From contig NZ_CP081000.1 in the NCBI RefSeq assembly GCF_019645875.1, positions 1-64,000 on the forward strand: DNA of 64,000 nt. The letters run 5' to 3'. Each line of letters begins with the position of its first letter. Within the stretch, counting starts at the first letter, position 1. The position numbers and the translations under genes are program-made. This stretch comes from Mycolicibacterium senegalense (GTDB lineage Bacteria > Actinomycetota > Actinomycetes > Mycobacteriales > Mycobacteriaceae). Positions 14,064-26,065 of the stretch are shown in pieces. Under the pieces are notes generated by a model. It had not been told where the DNA came from and did no database searches. It saw nothing but the letters and a program-made list of their open reading frames with translations.

Positions 14064-14480
14064 TCACGGGGCCGCGAAACCGGCCTCTGTGAGCGCGTCC
14101 AAGACGTCGAGCGGGTCCGTTCCGAGATCCCAGCGCGTGAAGACCACCAGGCGGTCGTCGACCGTGTCGATCTCCAGTAGGCGGACCTTGCGGGCGATCC
14201 GACGGAACTCGGTGATGCGGACTTTCCGGATCTCATTGCGGCGATATGTCCGGGTACGCCACCACCCGGCGACGGTGAGACTGTCTTGGTTAATTGCCAG
14301 TTTCGGCCGTGCCCGCCACGACAATGTTGCGAAGGTGAGCAATCCCACGCCAGCAATGCCGGCAAGAACACGTCCGGGCGGGTCTGTGATCAGGGTCACA
14401 GCTGCGATAGCCATCATAAGCCCGGCTATGCCGCAACCAGCGACTCCAGCGGCCGATGGCCCCCAATGAGTTTGCTGCAC
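14064..14480 (-). CDS. PH-domain membrane protein (Rv0010c-like)
   Basis: The 138-residue protein has two N-terminal membrane segments (AAGVAGCGIAGLMMAIAAVTLI and RVLAGIAGVGLLTFATLSW). A bacterial PH-like domain follows, containing TVAGWWRTRTYRRNEI and LLEIDTVDDRLVVFTRWDLG. The arrangement matches Rv0010c, a conserved membrane protein of unknown role downstream of crgA in the same orientation. The start is GTG at 14480. GAGGG lies 12 bases before it, a rather long spacing, so the start could be revised. Confidence 0.85.
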   Translation of the reverse strand: MQQTHWGPSAAGVAGCGIAGLMMAIAAVTLITDPPGRVLAGIAGVGLLTFATLSWRARPKLAINQDSLTVAGWWRTRTYRRNEIRKVRITEFRRIARKVRLLEIDTVDDRLVVFTRWDLGTDPLDVLDALTEAGFAAP

Positions 14481-14515
14481 GGGTTGTTCACACCCTCTTA
14501 CCGCGACTAATGGAG

Positions 14516-14524
14516 TTATCCACA
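14516..14524 (+). promoter_or_regulatory. Perfect TTATCCACA DnaA box outside oriC
   Basis: TTATCCACA is the strongest known DnaA box sequence, and none of the oriC copies in this window matches it exactly. It lies in the 155-base spacer between crgA and the PH-domain gene. A palindrome ATCCCC-AAT-GGGGAT follows at 14531-14545. DnaA binding here is inference. Confidence 0.5.
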
Positions 14525-14635
14525 GGTGCTATCCCCAATGGGGATGAATCACAACGATGTGATTGAGCATCGCCAAGGTTGCTGAACCGGTAACGCTGAA
14601 AACGTAAGATGAATTCATTATGAAGGCGCCTCGGC

Positions 14636-14920
14636 TTATCGCCAGCGCATCGTGAGCAACAGCCCGGTGATCATGAAGGCAAAGGCGATCGCGTAGTTCC
14701 ACGGACCCAGGTCAGCCATCCACTGAAGGAAGGAAGGGGTGTCCACCGGGTTGGTCGCGGCGAGCTGGAAGACCAGCAGCCACAACAGGCCGAACAACAT
14801 GAGGCCGATGAACAGCGCGACGAACCACACACTCGACGGTCCGGCTTTCACCTTGACCGGGGTCCGGCTCACCGACTTGATGGTGAAATCGTTCTTCTTA
14901 CGGACTTTGGACTTGGGCAT
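14636..14920 (-). CDS. crgA: Cell division protein CrgA
   Basis: CrgA is a small divisome membrane protein that bridges FtsZ, FtsQ, FtsI and PbpA/CwsA in mycobacteria. The 94-residue product has a basic N-terminus [12 protein letters not shown] and two transmembrane helices ([20 protein letters not shown] and [17 protein letters not shown]) joined by a short extracytoplasmic loop containing NPVD. Length and layout match the family. It diverges from the DUF881 gene. Confidence 0.96.
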   Translation of the reverse strand: MPKSKVRKKNDFTIKSVSRTPVKVKAGPSSVWFVALFIGLMLFGLLWLLVFQLAATNPVDTPSFLQWMADLGPWNYAIAFAFMITGLLLTMRWR

Positions 14921-15014
14921 GGGTACCTTCGCGGACAGTCGGCGTCACACGGTGCGACGATGAGGCAGGATGCCTCACGAGCCTAACGTAGCTGCACGTC
15001 CAGGAGAGACTGCG

Positions 15015-15764
15015 ATGGACCAACCGGATCGATCCCCGTGGCGTTTCGGCGTCCCGGCCGTCTGCCTGGCCGCCGGCTTGCTCCTGGCCGCAACCCACGG
15101 AGTCTCCGGCGGTGACGAAATTCGCCGCAGCGACGCCCCCCGCCTCGTCGACCTGGTCCGCGAGGCCCAGCAATCGGTAGACCGGCTGACCGCCGAACGG
15201 GATTCGCTGTCGACCGAGATCGACAGCCATCACGGCGGCTCCCCCGGCTCACACGCGGCCCTCGGGGCGATCACCCGCCGCTCTGCCGAGCTCGCCGTCG
15301 ACGCGGGCACGGTCCCGATGCGAGGACCCGGACTGGTTGTCACGCTCAATGACGCCCAGCGCGATGCCGAGGGCCGCTTTCCCCGCGACGCCTCCCCTGA
15401 CGACCTCGTGGTGCACCAACAGGACATTCAGGCCGTCTTGAATGCACTGTGGAGCGCCGGCGCCGAAGGCATCCAAATGCAGGACCAGCGCATCATCGCC
15501 ACCTCAGCTCCCCGCTGTGTCGGGAACACGCTGCTGCTCAACGGCCGTACCTACAGCCCGCCGTATGTGATCACCGCGATCGGCGACGCGTCCGCCATGC
15601 AGGCCGCGCTGGCGGCCGCCCCCAACGTCACGCTCTACAAGCAATACGTGGTGCGGTTCGGCTTGGGATACCTGGAAGAACCGCGGGCCGAGGTCGAACT
15701 GACCGGGCATACCGAGCCGCTGCGGATGCGCTACGCGAAACCAGCGGGCCCTGTCGGCTATTAA
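15015..15764 (+). CDS. DUF881 membrane-anchored protein (Rv0012-like)
   Basis: The 249-residue protein has one N-terminal transmembrane segment (FGVPAVCLAAGLLLAATHG). A short coiled-coil follows (LVDLVREAQQSVDRLTAERDSLSTEI), then a DUF881 extracytoplasmic domain with PMRGPGLVVTLNDA and VLNALWSAGAEGIQMQDQR. Family members sit beside division and wall genes, and the coiled-coil plus anchor suggests a divisome-associated part, but the function is not established. The ATG at 15015 is chosen over the upstream frame start at 14970 because AGGAGAG lies eight bases before it. Confidence 0.88.
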   Translation: MDQPDRSPWRFGVPAVCLAAGLLLAATHGVSGGDEIRRSDAPRLVDLVREAQQSVDRLTAERDSLSTEIDSHHGGSPGSHAALGAITRRSAELAVDAGTVPMRGPGLVVTLNDAQRDAEGRFPRDASPDDLVVHQQDIQAVLNALWSAGAEGIQMQDQRIIATSAPRCVGNTLLLNGRTYSPPYVITAIGDASAMQAALAAAPNVTLYKQYVVRFGLGYLEEPRAEVELTGHTEPLRMRYAKPAGPVGY

Positions 15765-15789
15765 ACCCGTTCGTCAGGGCCGGTAACCT

Positions 15790-16447
15790 ATGTCAATGCA
15801 GGTTCTGGTCGTCGACAACTATGACAGCTTCGTGTTCAACCTGGTCCAGTATCTGGGCCAGCTCGGGGTCGACGCGCAGGTGTGGCGTAACGACGATGAC
15901 CGCCTGGCCACCGAAGCCGACCTCGCCAAGGTGGCAGCTGACTTCGACGGCGTACTGCTGAGCCCCGGTCCCGGCACCCCGGAACGGGCCGGAGCCACCA
16001 TCCCCCTGGTGCGCGCCTGCGCGGCGGCCGGCACTCCCCTACTCGGCGTCTGCCTCGGTCACCAGGCGATCGGCGTCGCCTTCGGCGGCACCGTCGACCG
16101 CGCGCCCGAACTACTGCACGGCAAGACGAGCATCGTGCACCACGCGGACACCGGGGTGCTCAAGGGTCTGCCGGACCCGTTCACCGCGACCCGGTACCAC
16201 TCGTTGACCATCCTTCCCGAGACGGTGCCCGATGAGCTCGAGGTCATCGGGCAGACCGACGGCGGGGTCATCATGGCCGTGCGGCACTGGGAGCTGCCGA
16301 TTCACGGTGTGCAGTTCCACCCGGAGTCGATCCTCACCGAGGGTGGCCATCGGATGCTGGCCAACTGGCTCGGCGTCTGCGGTGCGGCCCCCGAGGAAGC
16401 TCTGGTGGCCGCCCTCGAAGCGGAGGTGGCTCGCGCCGTAGCGGCGG

Positions 16448-16470
<23 letters not shown>
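15790..16470 (+). CDS. trpG: Glutamine amidotransferase, anthranilate/aminodeoxychorismate synthase component II
   Basis: This class-I glutamine amidotransferase releases ammonia from glutamine for anthranilate synthase (tryptophan) or aminodeoxychorismate synthase (folate). The nucleophile Cys is in LLGVCLGHQAIGVAFGG, the oxyanion strand is LLSPGPGTP, and the catalytic His-Glu is HGVQFHPESILTEGG. The 226-residue length is normal. It stands alone at the Rv0013 position, away from trp or pab genes, so it may serve both pathways. The gene name is by position; pabA would be equally defensible. Its 3' end overlaps that of convergent pknB by 23 bases. Confidence 0.93.
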
Positions 16471-18315
<1,845 letters not shown>

Positions 18316-18319
<4 letters not shown>

Positions 18320-19593
18320 CGCAGTATCTGTTCTGGTGCCGCTGATATGGCCGGAGGGTCGATCCCGGCGTCTCGGGGCATGATCACGTGGAATGCCAGG
18401 TTCGGCAACGCTGCCGGGGTCTGGTAGGGCGTCGTCTGGGTCACCGTGTCGGTGACCGTGGGCGGTGGTGACTGCTGCTGATCCTTGCGGTCCTGCGCAT
18501 TGAGCACGATCAGGATCGCGATCACGATAGCCAGCGCGCCGAGTACCCCGGCGGCCCACAGCAGGGCCCGCTGACCCGACGAGAACGTGCGCCGGGCGGG
18601 CTGCACAGGTCGGTGCGCAGCTGCTGTCGGCCGGGCCCGGGTGGCGGTCACCGGGGTGCGACCGGACAGGTCGGCTGCGGCGCGGGCCTGGGCGGCCGAC
18701 GGCACCGCAGCCGGCGCGGCCCGGCCCAGTGTCGGCGCCTGGTTGGGACGCGGAGGACGGCGTCCGGAGCGCACCGCGGCGACCGCGTCGGCGAACGGGC
18801 CGCCCGACTTGTAGCGCATCCCCGGGTTCTTCACCAGGGTGATCTCGATCAGCTCGCGGACATTGGGCGGCAGATCGGCGGGCAGGGGCGGCGGCGTCTC
18901 CTTGATGTGCTTCATCGCCACCGTCAACGCACCGTCACCGGTGAACGGGCGCTTACCCGAAACCGATTCGTAGCCAACGACTCCCAGCGAGTACACGTCG
19001 CTGGCGGCGGTGGCGTCATGGCCGAGGGCCTGCTCGGGCGCGATGTACTGGGCGGTGCCCATCACCATGCCGGTCTGGGTGACCGGGGCGGCGTCGACGG
19101 CCTTGGCGATACCGAAGTCGGTCAGCTTCACCTGACCGGTCGGGGTGATCAGGATGTTGCCCGGTTTGACGTCACGGTGGACCAGGCCCGCGGTGTGGGC
19201 CACCTGCAGGGCGCGGCCGGTCTGCTCGAGCATGTCCAGGGCATGACGCAGCGACAGCCGGCCGGTGCGCTTGAGCACAGAGTTCAACGGCTCGCCGTTG
19301 ATCAACTCCATCACCAGATAGGCCGTGCGGCCCTCCCCGTCCAGCTCGGTTTCGCCATAGTCGTACACGCTGGCGATGCCGGGGTGGTTGAGCATCGCCA
19401 CGGTGCGGGCCTCGGCACGGAACCGCTCGACGAACTCGGCATCGGTGGAGAACTCGGCCTTGAGCACCTTGACCGCGACGCGTCGGCCCAGCCGTGAGTC
19501 GACGGCCTCCCAGACCTGACCCATGCCGCCGGTGGCGATCAGGCGCTGCAGCCGGTACCGCCCGGACAGCGTGACTCCAACCCGGGGACTCAT
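18316..19593 (-). CDS. pknA: Ser/Thr protein kinase PknA
   Basis: PknA is the partner kinase of PknB, controlling division and morphology. The 425-residue protein has a kinase domain with [11 protein letters not shown], Lys42 and [11 protein letters not shown]. The activation segment is [19 protein letters not shown] Pro/Ala-rich linker follows, then one transmembrane helix ([21 protein letters not shown]) and a short extracellular tail without PASTA repeats, as in the family. ATGA overlaps join it to pbpA upstream and pknB downstream. Confidence 0.98.
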
Positions 19594-21065
19594 GAATCCT
19601 CCCGTAGCGCCGCCGCGATGGTGGCGCGTCCGATCGGGGCGGCAAGTGCGCCGCCGGTGGCCGACAACCGGTCCCCGCCGTCCTCGATCAACACCGAGAC
19701 CGCGACCTTCGGGTCGGAGGCCGGTGCGAATGCGATGTACCAGGCATGCGGCGGAGTATTACGGGGATCCGTCCCGTGCTCTGCCGTACCGGTCTTCGAA
19801 GCGATCTGCACGCCGGCGATGGCTCCCTTCTGCTGAGTCACCTGCTCGGCGGCGACCATCAAGTCCGTAAGTGTAGCTGCGACCTGGGGTGACACCGCCC
19901 GGCGCTCTTGGGCGGGCGCAGTGGTGGCGATGGTGGTCAGGTCGGGTCCTTTTAGGCTATCCACAAGATACGGGCGCATGGCGATGCCGTCATTAGCGAT
20001 GGTGGCGGCCACCTGCGCGTTCTGCAGCGGGGTCAGCGCGACATCGCGTTGCCCGATGCTGGACATCCCCAGGGCGGCCGCGTCGGCGATCGGCCCCGTG
20101 GTGGATTCGGCCACCTGCAGCGGGATCGTCGGCGGCGGTGAGTCCAGACCGAACGCCTGGGCGGTGGACTTGAGTTTGTCGGTCCCGGTCTTGATGCCCA
20201 GTTCGACGAACGCGGTGTTGCACGATTTGGCGAACGCCTCGCGCAGGGTGGCCGTGGGGCCGGGCCCGCAGGAGGCCCCACCGAAGTTCTCCAGCGTCGC
20301 GGTGCTGTCGGGCAGCGCGATCCGCGGGGCCGCCGTCAGCTGGGTATCGGGGGTGCTGCCGGACTGCAAGGCCGCCGCGGTGGTGATCACCTTGAACGTC
20401 GAGCCCGGCGGGTAGGTCTCGGAGATGGCGCGGTTGAGCAGCGGGGACTGCTCGTCGTCGCGCAGCTGCTGCCAGGCCTGGCTCTGAGCGTTCAGATCGT
20501 GGGTGGCGAGTCGGTTGGGGTCGTACGACGGAGACGACGCCATGGCCAGGATCTTGCCCGTCGACGGCTCCAGGGCCACCACCGAGCCCTTGCACGGGCC
20601 GTCACAGCCGTGCTGCAGAGCGTCCCAGGCGGCCTCCTGCACCTGCGGCTTGATCGTGGTGTCGACGTTGCCGCCGCGCGGATCACGCCCGGTGAAGAAA
20701 TCGGCCAGCCGCCGGCCGAACAGCCGTTCGTCGGAGCCGTTGAGGATCGCGTCCTCGGCCCGTTCCAACCCGGTACTGGAGTACCCGAGCGAGTAGAACC
20801 CGGTCACCGGGGCGTAGACCTCCGGGTCGGGGTAGGTGCGCAGGAACCGGAACCGGCCTTCGGTGGCCTCCGAATAGGCCAGCAGCTGACCGCCCGCGGT
20901 GATCTGGCCTCGCTGGCGCGAGTACTCGTCGAGCAGGACCCGCTGATTACGCGGATCGGCGCGTAACCCGTCGGCGGTGAAGACCTGGGTGATCGTGGCG
21001 TTCGCCAACAACAGCACGATCAGCACCATGATCGTGACTGCAACCCGGCGCAGGGAGGTGTTCAT
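19590..21065 (-). CDS. pbpA: Class B penicillin-binding protein PbpA
   Basis: PbpA is a monofunctional transpeptidase that cross-links septal peptidoglycan. The 491-residue product has an N-terminal membrane anchor ([18 protein letters not shown]), a dimerisation domain and a transpeptidase domain. The three active-site motifs are visible: STFK in [12 protein letters not shown] in SCNTAF, and KTG in SKTGTAEHG. It overlaps rodA by ATGA (21062-21065) and pknA by ATGA (19590-19593). In M. tuberculosis PbpA is phosphorylated by PknB, which fits the operon. Confidence 0.97.
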   Translation of the reverse strand: MNTSLRRVAVTIMVLIVLLLANATITQVFTADGLRADPRNQRVLLDEYSRQRGQITAGGQLLAYSEATEGRFRFLRTYPDPEVYAPVTGFYSLGYSSTGLERAEDAILNGSDERLFGRRLADFFTGRDPRGGNVDTTIKPQVQEAAWDALQHGCDGPCKGSVVALEPSTGKILAMASSPSYDPNRLATHDLNAQSQAWQQLRDDEQSPLLNRAISETYPPGSTFKVITTAAALQSGSTPDTQLTAAPRIALPDSTATLENFGGASCGPGPTATLREAFAKSCNTAFVELGIKTGTDKLKSTAQAFGLDSPPPTIPLQVAESTTGPIADAAALGMSSIGQRDVALTPLQNAQVAATIANDGIAMRPYLVDSLKGPDLTTIATTAPAQERRAVSPQVAATLTDLMVAAEQVTQQKGAIAGVQIASKTGTAEHGTDPRNTPPHAWYIAFAPASDPKVAVSVLIEDGGDRLSATGGALAAPIGRATIAAALREDS

Positions 21066-22477
21066 ACCTTCTCGATCACCTCGGTGCTGGCCGCGGCGAT
21101 CGGTGTGGGGTTCGGCGCCGGGGTGGTGGTGATCGGCCGGCGTGCGGCGTGCGAGATGCGCACCAGGATGGCCAGCAGGATGTAGTTGGCCAACAGCGAG
21201 GAACCGCCGTAGGACATCCACGGCGTGGTCAGGCCGGTCAACGGGATCAGCTTGGTGACGCCGCCGACGACGATGAACAGCTGGATGGCCAGCGTCGAGG
21301 CCAGCCCGGCGGCCAGGAGCTTGCCGAAGCTGTCGCGCACGGCGATCGCGGTGCGCATGCCGCGGATGATCAGGATCGTGTAGAGCATGAGAACGCCTGC
21401 CAGCCCGACCAATCCAAGTTCTTCGCCGATCGCGGCGATGATGAAATCGGTGGCCGCGGCAGGCACGGTCCCGGGCTGTCCGTTGCCCAGGCCGGTGCCG
21501 AAGATGCCGCCGGTGGCGAAGCTGAACAGCGACTGCACCATCTGGTAGCCGGCCCCGTCAGGGTCGGCGAACGGGTCCAGCCAGGTTTCCACCCGCACCC
21601 GCACATGGCCGAAAACCTGGTACGCCACAATGCTTCCCGCGGCGAACAGGCCCAGCCCGATGAGCACCCAGCTGAGTCGCTCGGTGGCTACGTAAACCAG
21701 CACCAGAAACGACGCGTATAGCAGAAGTGAAGTGCCCAAATCCTTTTCGAAGACCATCACGCCCACCGAGGCGGCCCAGGCCAACAGCAGGGGAGCCAGG
21801 TCGCGAGGCCGAGGCAGGTCGAGGCCGAGGAAATGCTTACCCGCACTGGTGAACAGATCACGCTTGGCTACCAGCACCGCGGCGAAGAAGATGAGCAGCA
21901 GAATCTTGGAGAACTCAGCGGGCTGAATCGAGAAGCCGGGAAACTGGATCCAGATCTTGGCGCCGTACTGCTCGGAATACCTCGCCGGCAACAACGCCGG
22001 AATCACAAGCAGCACAAGGCCGGTCAGTGCGCAGATGTACCCGTAGCGGGCGAGCATGCGGTGATCGGTCAGCAGGGCCACCACGACGGAGAATCCGATG
22101 ACACCCACCAGCGTCCACATCATCTGCTGGTTGGCGGTGCCGCCGAGCCCGTCGGAGGCCGTCTCACCCTTGGCGAGGTCGAGCCGGTGGATCATCACCA
22201 GACCCAGACCGTTCAGCAGCGCCGCGACCGGCAGCAGCAGCGGGTCGGCGTAGGGCGCGAACCGGCGCACGGCCAGGTGCGCGGCGCCCATCAGCGCGAT
22301 GAACGCGATGACGTAGCGGATCAGATCCCAGCTCAGGCCCTGTTCCTGGTTGGCCTCGACGATCAGTAGCGCCACCGTGGTGATGAAGGCCGCAAACCCC
22401 AGAAGCAGCAGTTCCGCGTTGCGCCGATTGGGTAGCGGCGGCATGACGGTAACCGGCGACTGGGGTTGAGTCGTCAT
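21062..22477 (-). CDS. rodA: SEDS-family peptidoglycan polymerase RodA
   Basis: RodA is the SEDS glycosyltransferase that polymerises lipid II, working with a class B PBP, here PbpA encoded next to it. The 471-residue protein is almost entirely hydrophobic, with about ten to twelve membrane helices. Family stretches include IWIQFPGFSIQPAEFSKI and FGTGLGNGQPGTVP. TTPWMSYGGSSLLANY near the C-terminus is the FtsW/RodA signature. The ATG at 22477 is chosen within a longer open frame because the upstream part is antisense to pstP coding and MTTQPQSPVTVMPPLPNRR fits the family. Confidence 0.97.
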   Translation of the reverse strand: MTTQPQSPVTVMPPLPNRRNAELLLLGFAAFITTVALLIVEANQEQGLSWDLIRYVIAFIALMGAAHLAVRRFAPYADPLLLPVAALLNGLGLVMIHRLDLAKGETASDGLGGTANQQMMWTLVGVIGFSVVVALLTDHRMLARYGYICALTGLVLLVIPALLPARYSEQYGAKIWIQFPGFSIQPAEFSKILLLIFFAAVLVAKRDLFTSAGKHFLGLDLPRPRDLAPLLLAWAASVGVMVFEKDLGTSLLLYASFLVLVYVATERLSWVLIGLGLFAAGSIVAYQVFGHVRVRVETWLDPFADPDGAGYQMVQSLFSFATGGIFGTGLGNGQPGTVPAAATDFIIAAIGEELGLVGLAGVLMLYTILIIRGMRTAIAVRDSFGKLLAAGLASTLAIQLFIVVGGVTKLIPLTGLTTPWMSYGGSSLLANYILLAILVRISHAARRPITTTPAPNPTPIAAASTEVIEKV

Positions 22478-23994
22478 GACACAGCTCGGCAGTTCATCCC
22501 CGGTTCGGGTGGTGGGGGAGGCAGTGCGGTGACCGTGGGCGACGGGGTCGGTAAGACGGGAGCCGGGACGACGGGGGAGCCGGGAGCCGGTGATTCGGGT
22601 GCGGGAGTCTCGGGGGCCGGCGGCTCGGCGCCGGGGGCCGGCGCGGGGCTGGCTCCAGGTGACGGCGATGGTGACGGCGAGGGACTGGGTGCCGGCGCGG
22701 GCTTGGAGGTCGTGGGCGCGGTGCGCGGTGCGCAGACGGGAAGGACCGAGCCGCGGGCCAGGTCGTTGATCTGCTGGATGGCTTCGTCCTGGGTTCCGCC
22801 GGGCAGGCCGGCCCGGACCGAGGCGCGTGCCGACGGGCGCATGTCGTCGACGGCCATCAGGCGGCAGCCCAGTGCGCTGCGGTCCTGGTCGGCGCTGATC
22901 AGAGACAGTTCGTTGCGGGCGTTGAGACAGCCAAGGCGATAGGGCTCCTGCAGCGAGACGCCCAGAAACGTGCCCTGGACCCCGCGCATGATCGAGACGG
23001 TGCCCTCGTGTTCTGCGACGTAATAGTTGTTGCGGATGATCTCGCGGCCGATGGCCAGCCCGCCGATGATCACCAGCACCAGCAGTATTGCGGCGATGAG
23101 GATGCGGCGGCGCGACCGTGGCCGGCGATCCGGCTCGGCGGGCTGGGGGATCACCCGTTTGGGCTCGTTGCGGCGGGGGTTGAACGCCGAGGCCCGCCCG
23201 GCGGCCGTATCCGGCGGTGCGCTCTGGTCGTCGTCCCCGGATACCGCGCCGGCCAGGATCGGCTGCGTCTGCCCGTAGTCGTAGTCGACGACGTCGGCGA
23301 CCACCACGGTCACGTTGTCGGGGCCGCCGCCGCGCAGCGCCAGCTCGATGAGCCGGTCGGCGCTTTCGGCGACATCCTCGATCTGCAGGGCCTCGTGGAT
23401 GGTCTCGTGGCTGACCGGATCGGACAGACCGTCCGAGCACAGCAGGTAACGATCGCCGGCCTTGGCCTCCCGCATGATCAAGGTCGGCTCGACCTCGTGG
23501 CCGGTCAGAGCCCGCATGATCAGCGACCGCTGCGGATGACTGTGGGCCTCCTCGGCGGTGATGCGGCCTTCGTCGACCAATGTCTGGACGAAGGTGTCGT
23601 CCTTGGTGATCTGGGTCAGCTCACCGTCACGCAGCAGGTAGCCACGCGAATCGCCGATGTGGACCAGGCCCAGCCGGTTGCCGGCGAACAGGATCGCGGT
23701 GAGCGTCGTGCCCATGCCTTCGAGTTCGGGGTCGGCCTCCACGTGGGCCGCGATCGCGGAATTGCCCTGCCCGACCGCGGTGTTGAGCTTGCTGAGCAGA
23801 TCGCCGCCGGGCTCGTCGTCGTCGAGATGGGCCAGCGCCGCAATGACCAGCTGTGAGGCCACTTCGCCCGCGGCATGGCCACCCATGCCGTCGGCGAGCG
23901 CCAGCAGCCGTGCCCCGGCGTACACCGAGTCCTCATTGTTGGCGCGAACCAGCCCGCGATCACTGCGCGCGGCGTATCGGAGAACGAGGGTCAT
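22474..23994 (-). CDS. pstP: PP2C-type Ser/Thr protein phosphatase PstP
   Basis: PstP removes phosphate from proteins modified by PknA, PknB and other kinases. The 506-residue protein has an N-terminal PP2C domain with metal-binding motifs NNEDSVYAG, LALADGMGGH and LLCSDGLSDP. A linker and one transmembrane helix (RILIAAILLVLVIIGGLAIG) follow, then an extracellular domain ending in a long Pro/Ser/Ala repeat tail (SPSPSPSPGASPAPAP). It overlaps rodA by ATGA, and fhaB lies 31 bases upstream. Confidence 0.97.
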   Translation of the reverse strand: MTLVLRYAARSDRGLVRANNEDSVYAGARLLALADGMGGHAAGEVASQLVIAALAHLDDDEPGGDLLSKLNTAVGQGNSAIAAHVEADPELEGMGTTLTAILFAGNRLGLVHIGDSRGYLLRDGELTQITKDDTFVQTLVDEGRITAEEAHSHPQRSLIMRALTGHEVEPTLIMREAKAGDRYLLCSDGLSDPVSHETIHEALQIEDVAESADRLIELALRGGGPDNVTVVVADVVDYDYGQTQPILAGAVSGDDDQSAPPDTAAGRASAFNPRRNEPKRVIPQPAEPDRRPRSRRRILIAAILLVLVIIGGLAIGREIIRNNYYVAEHEGTVSIMRGVQGTFLGVSLQEPYRLGCLNARNELSLISADQDRSALGCRLMAVDDMRPSARASVRAGLPGGTQDEAIQQINDLARGSVLPVCAPRTAPTTSKPAPAPSPSPSPSPSPGASPAPAPGAEPPAPETPAPESPAPGSPVVPAPVLPTPSPTVTALPPPPPEPGMNCRAVS

Positions 23995-24025
23995 AGTGTG
24001 TCTCGCGCTCCTCGTATGCGCGGCG

Positions 24026-24493
24026 TCACGGACGCAACTCGATTACCGTCTTACCGATTCGAACCGGTGTTCCGATCGAAACCCTTACCGCTGTTGTCAC
24101 CTTCGCCCTGTCAAGGTATGTGCCGTTGGTCGATCCTAGGTCCTCGACGTACCACTCCGAACCTCGTGGCGAGAGACGGGCGTGGCGCGTTGAAGCGTAA
24201 TCATCGGTGAGCACCAGGGTGGAGTCGTCGGCACGGCCGATCAGCACCGGCTGGGTACCCAACGTGATGCGGGTTCCGGCCAGTGCGCCCTCGGTGACCA
24301 CCAGTTGCCGCGCGATATGACGTCCGTCCCGGCTCGGGAGCAGGGAACCGCGGAGCGCCAGCCCCCGGCGAACCATCACGGCGCCCGTCGGCGCGTAGAT
24401 GTCGGTTCGCAGGATGCGCAGCACCGACCAGATGAACAGCCACAGCAGCAGGAGGAAACCGACGCGCGTCAGTTGCAGCACTAACCCCTGCAT
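24026..24493 (-). CDS. fhaB: FHA-domain protein FhaB (FipA)
   Basis: The 155-residue protein has an N-terminal transmembrane helix (LVLQLTRVGFLLLLWLFIWSVL). A C-terminal FHA domain reads phosphothreonine, with IGRADDSTLVLTDDYAST, the RHARL motif, WYVEDLGSTNGTYLD and the end IGKTVIELRP. In mycobacteria it links PknA/PknB signalling to FtsZ-FtsQ division complexes. ATG at 24493 is preferred over an upstream in-frame start that would add nine basic residues. Confidence 0.95.
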   Translation of the reverse strand: MQGLVLQLTRVGFLLLLWLFIWSVLRILRTDIYAPTGAVMVRRGLALRGSLLPSRDGRHIARQLVVTEGALAGTRITLGTQPVLIGRADDSTLVLTDDYASTRHARLSPRGSEWYVEDLGSTNGTYLDRAKVTTAVRVSIGTPVRIGKTVIELRP

Positions 24494-24625
24494 CTGACGT
24501 CCTCTCCGTATCCGCCCCACTGGTGCCGCTCAGCTACCGTCGGCAACGTCACGATACTTGGACGCCGATCGCCGTGAGGGCGAAGCGGTGCGCTTGCCAC
24601 CCAGGTGTGTCCGGTCTCGCCGGGC

Positions 24626-26065
24626 TCAGTGCACGCGCACGATGATCTCGGAGTGGCCGAGCCGGATGACGTCGCCGTCGGCCAGCTGCCACTCCTGCAC
24701 CGGCGCGTTGTTCACCGTGGTGCCGTTGGTGGAGTTGAGGTCGGACAGCAACGCGACCTGACCGTCCCACCGGATCTCGAGGTGCCGCCGCGACACCCCG
24801 GTGTCGGGAAGCCGGAACTGGGCGTCCTGGCCGCGACCGATCACATTGGCACCCTCGCGCAGCTGGTACGTGCGGCCACTGCCGTCGTCGAGCTGAAGAG
24901 TGACCGCGGCACCGCCGGCGGCGTAGTCGCCTCCGCCGTATCCGCCCTGCTGGCCGCCGTAACCTGCCTGGCCGCCCTGGGGTGCGCCGTAATCGCCTCC
25001 GCCGTAGCCGCCCTGGTCGCCATAGCCCGGCTCGCCGTAACCCTGCTCGGGGTAGCCGCCCTGCTGAGGCTCGGCGTAGCCACGACCGTAATCCTGCGGC
25101 TGACCGTAGTCCTGGCGGCCGTAGGGCTGCTGGCCACCGCCGTAGCCGCCCTGTTCGGGGTAGCCACCGCCCTGGCGCGGGTCCTGACGACCGTAGTCGT
25201 AGTCGCCGCCGCCGTATCCGGGCTGACCGCCCGGCGCGGGCTGGCCGTAGCCGCCGCCCGGTTGGCCACCGTAACCACGGTCATAGCCACCGCCCTGCGG
25301 AGGACCGCCGTAACCGGCGGGCGGGCGCTGCTGTTCGTAGGACTGCGGGGGGTAGCCACCCTGGTCGGGATAACCGCCTTGATCCGGGTAACCGCCTTGG
25401 TCCGGGTAGCCGCCCTGATCGGGGTACCCACCCCGATCGCCGCCGCCGTAGCCGCCGCGCGCCGGGGGATAGCCGCCCTGATCCTGGGGCGGGTAGCCGC
25501 CCTGATCCGGTGGGTACTGGCCGCCGCGGGGATCATCCTGCGGGTGTCCGTAACGGTCGTCGTAGTAATCGTCGCCGGGCCGCCCTTGTCCCTGGCCGCC
25601 GCGGTAATTCGGGTTATCGGTCATAGGTGGTTCTCCTGATTCTGCGGTGAACGCATGGTCGCCGTGGGCTCGCGCGGATTCGCCAGCGGTCGAATCGGGG
25701 TTGACCGCGCCGTGTGCGCGGAACTGTCCGGTGTGCAAGTTCGGTGATTGCTCGAATCTAACGACCACATCACCATACGTTTGCCATCCCTGATCACGAA
25801 TGAATCCCCCCAGATGCTTGGCGAACGCGGTCGAGGTCAGGTCAGTATCGGCGCTTACTTTCTTATAGTCGGTGCCACTGAGCGTAATTACGTAGTCGTT
25901 CGGTGCCAAAACTTGTCCACCGGCCACCGTACGGGCCCTGGACTCGGCTTCCCGGCACAACGCCGTCTCTACTTCCTGGGGCACGATCGAGCCGCCGAAG
26001 ACCCGGGCGAACGCATCGCCGACGGTCGACTCGAGTTTGCGTTCGATGCGGTCGACCAGACCCAT
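24626..26065 (-). CDS. fhaA: FHA-domain protein FhaA
   Basis: FhaA binds phosphorylated MviN/MurJ and PknB and regulates peptidoglycan synthesis at poles and septum. The 479-residue protein starts with a DUF3662 domain ([20 protein letters not shown], about 1-125). A roughly 230-residue disordered region rich in Gly, Tyr, Pro and Gln follows, and the C-terminus is an FHA domain (about 390-479) with [20 protein letters not shown] and [11 protein letters not shown]. The middle region contains tandem hexapeptides (see the repeat entry) and is longer than I would expect for M. tuberculosis. It is the first gene of the operon; its promoter should lie in 26066-26339, shared with divergent tRNA-Leu. 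Confidence 0.96.
   Translation of the reverse strand: MGLVDRIERKLESTVGDAFARVFGGSIVPQEVETALCREAESRARTVAGGQVLAPNDYVITLSGTDYKKVSADTDLTSTAFAKHLGGFIRDQGWQTYGDVVVRFEQSPNLHTGQFRAHGAVNPDSTAGESARAHGDHAFTAESGEPPMTDNPNYRGGQGQGRPGDDYYDDRYGHPQDDPRGGQYPPDQGGYPPQDQGGYPPARGGYGGGDRGGYPDQGGYPDQGGYPDQGGYPDQGGYPPQSYEQQRPPAGYGGPPQGGGYDRGYGGQPGGGYGQPAPGGQPGYGGGDYDYGRQDPRQGGGYPEQGGYGGGQQPYGRQDYGQPQDYGRGYAEPQQGGYPEQGYGEPGYGDQGGYGGGDYGAPQGGQAGYGGQQGGYGGGDYAAGGAAVTLQLDDGSGRTYQLREGANVIGRGQDAQFRLPDTGVSRRHLEIRWDGQVALLSDLNSTNGTTVNNAPVQEWQLADGDVIRLGHSEIIVRVH
25350..25440 (-). repeat. Tandem 18-bp repeat coding GGYPDQ in fhaA
   Basis: The fhaA frame repeats the hexapeptide GGYPDQ at least four times in a row, then continues with degenerate GGYPPQ and GGYGG units on either side. 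Individual copies differ only at wobble or near-wobble bases. Such an array can change length by slippage, giving strain variation in the linker between the two FhaA domains. Confidence 0.8.

Noticed and set aside
24605-25639. 344-codon plus-strand hydrophobic ORF opposite fhaA
   Set aside because: Produced by the antisense reading of Gly/Tyr/Pro repeats in fhaA; the Ala/Val/Leu runs are not a membrane protein.
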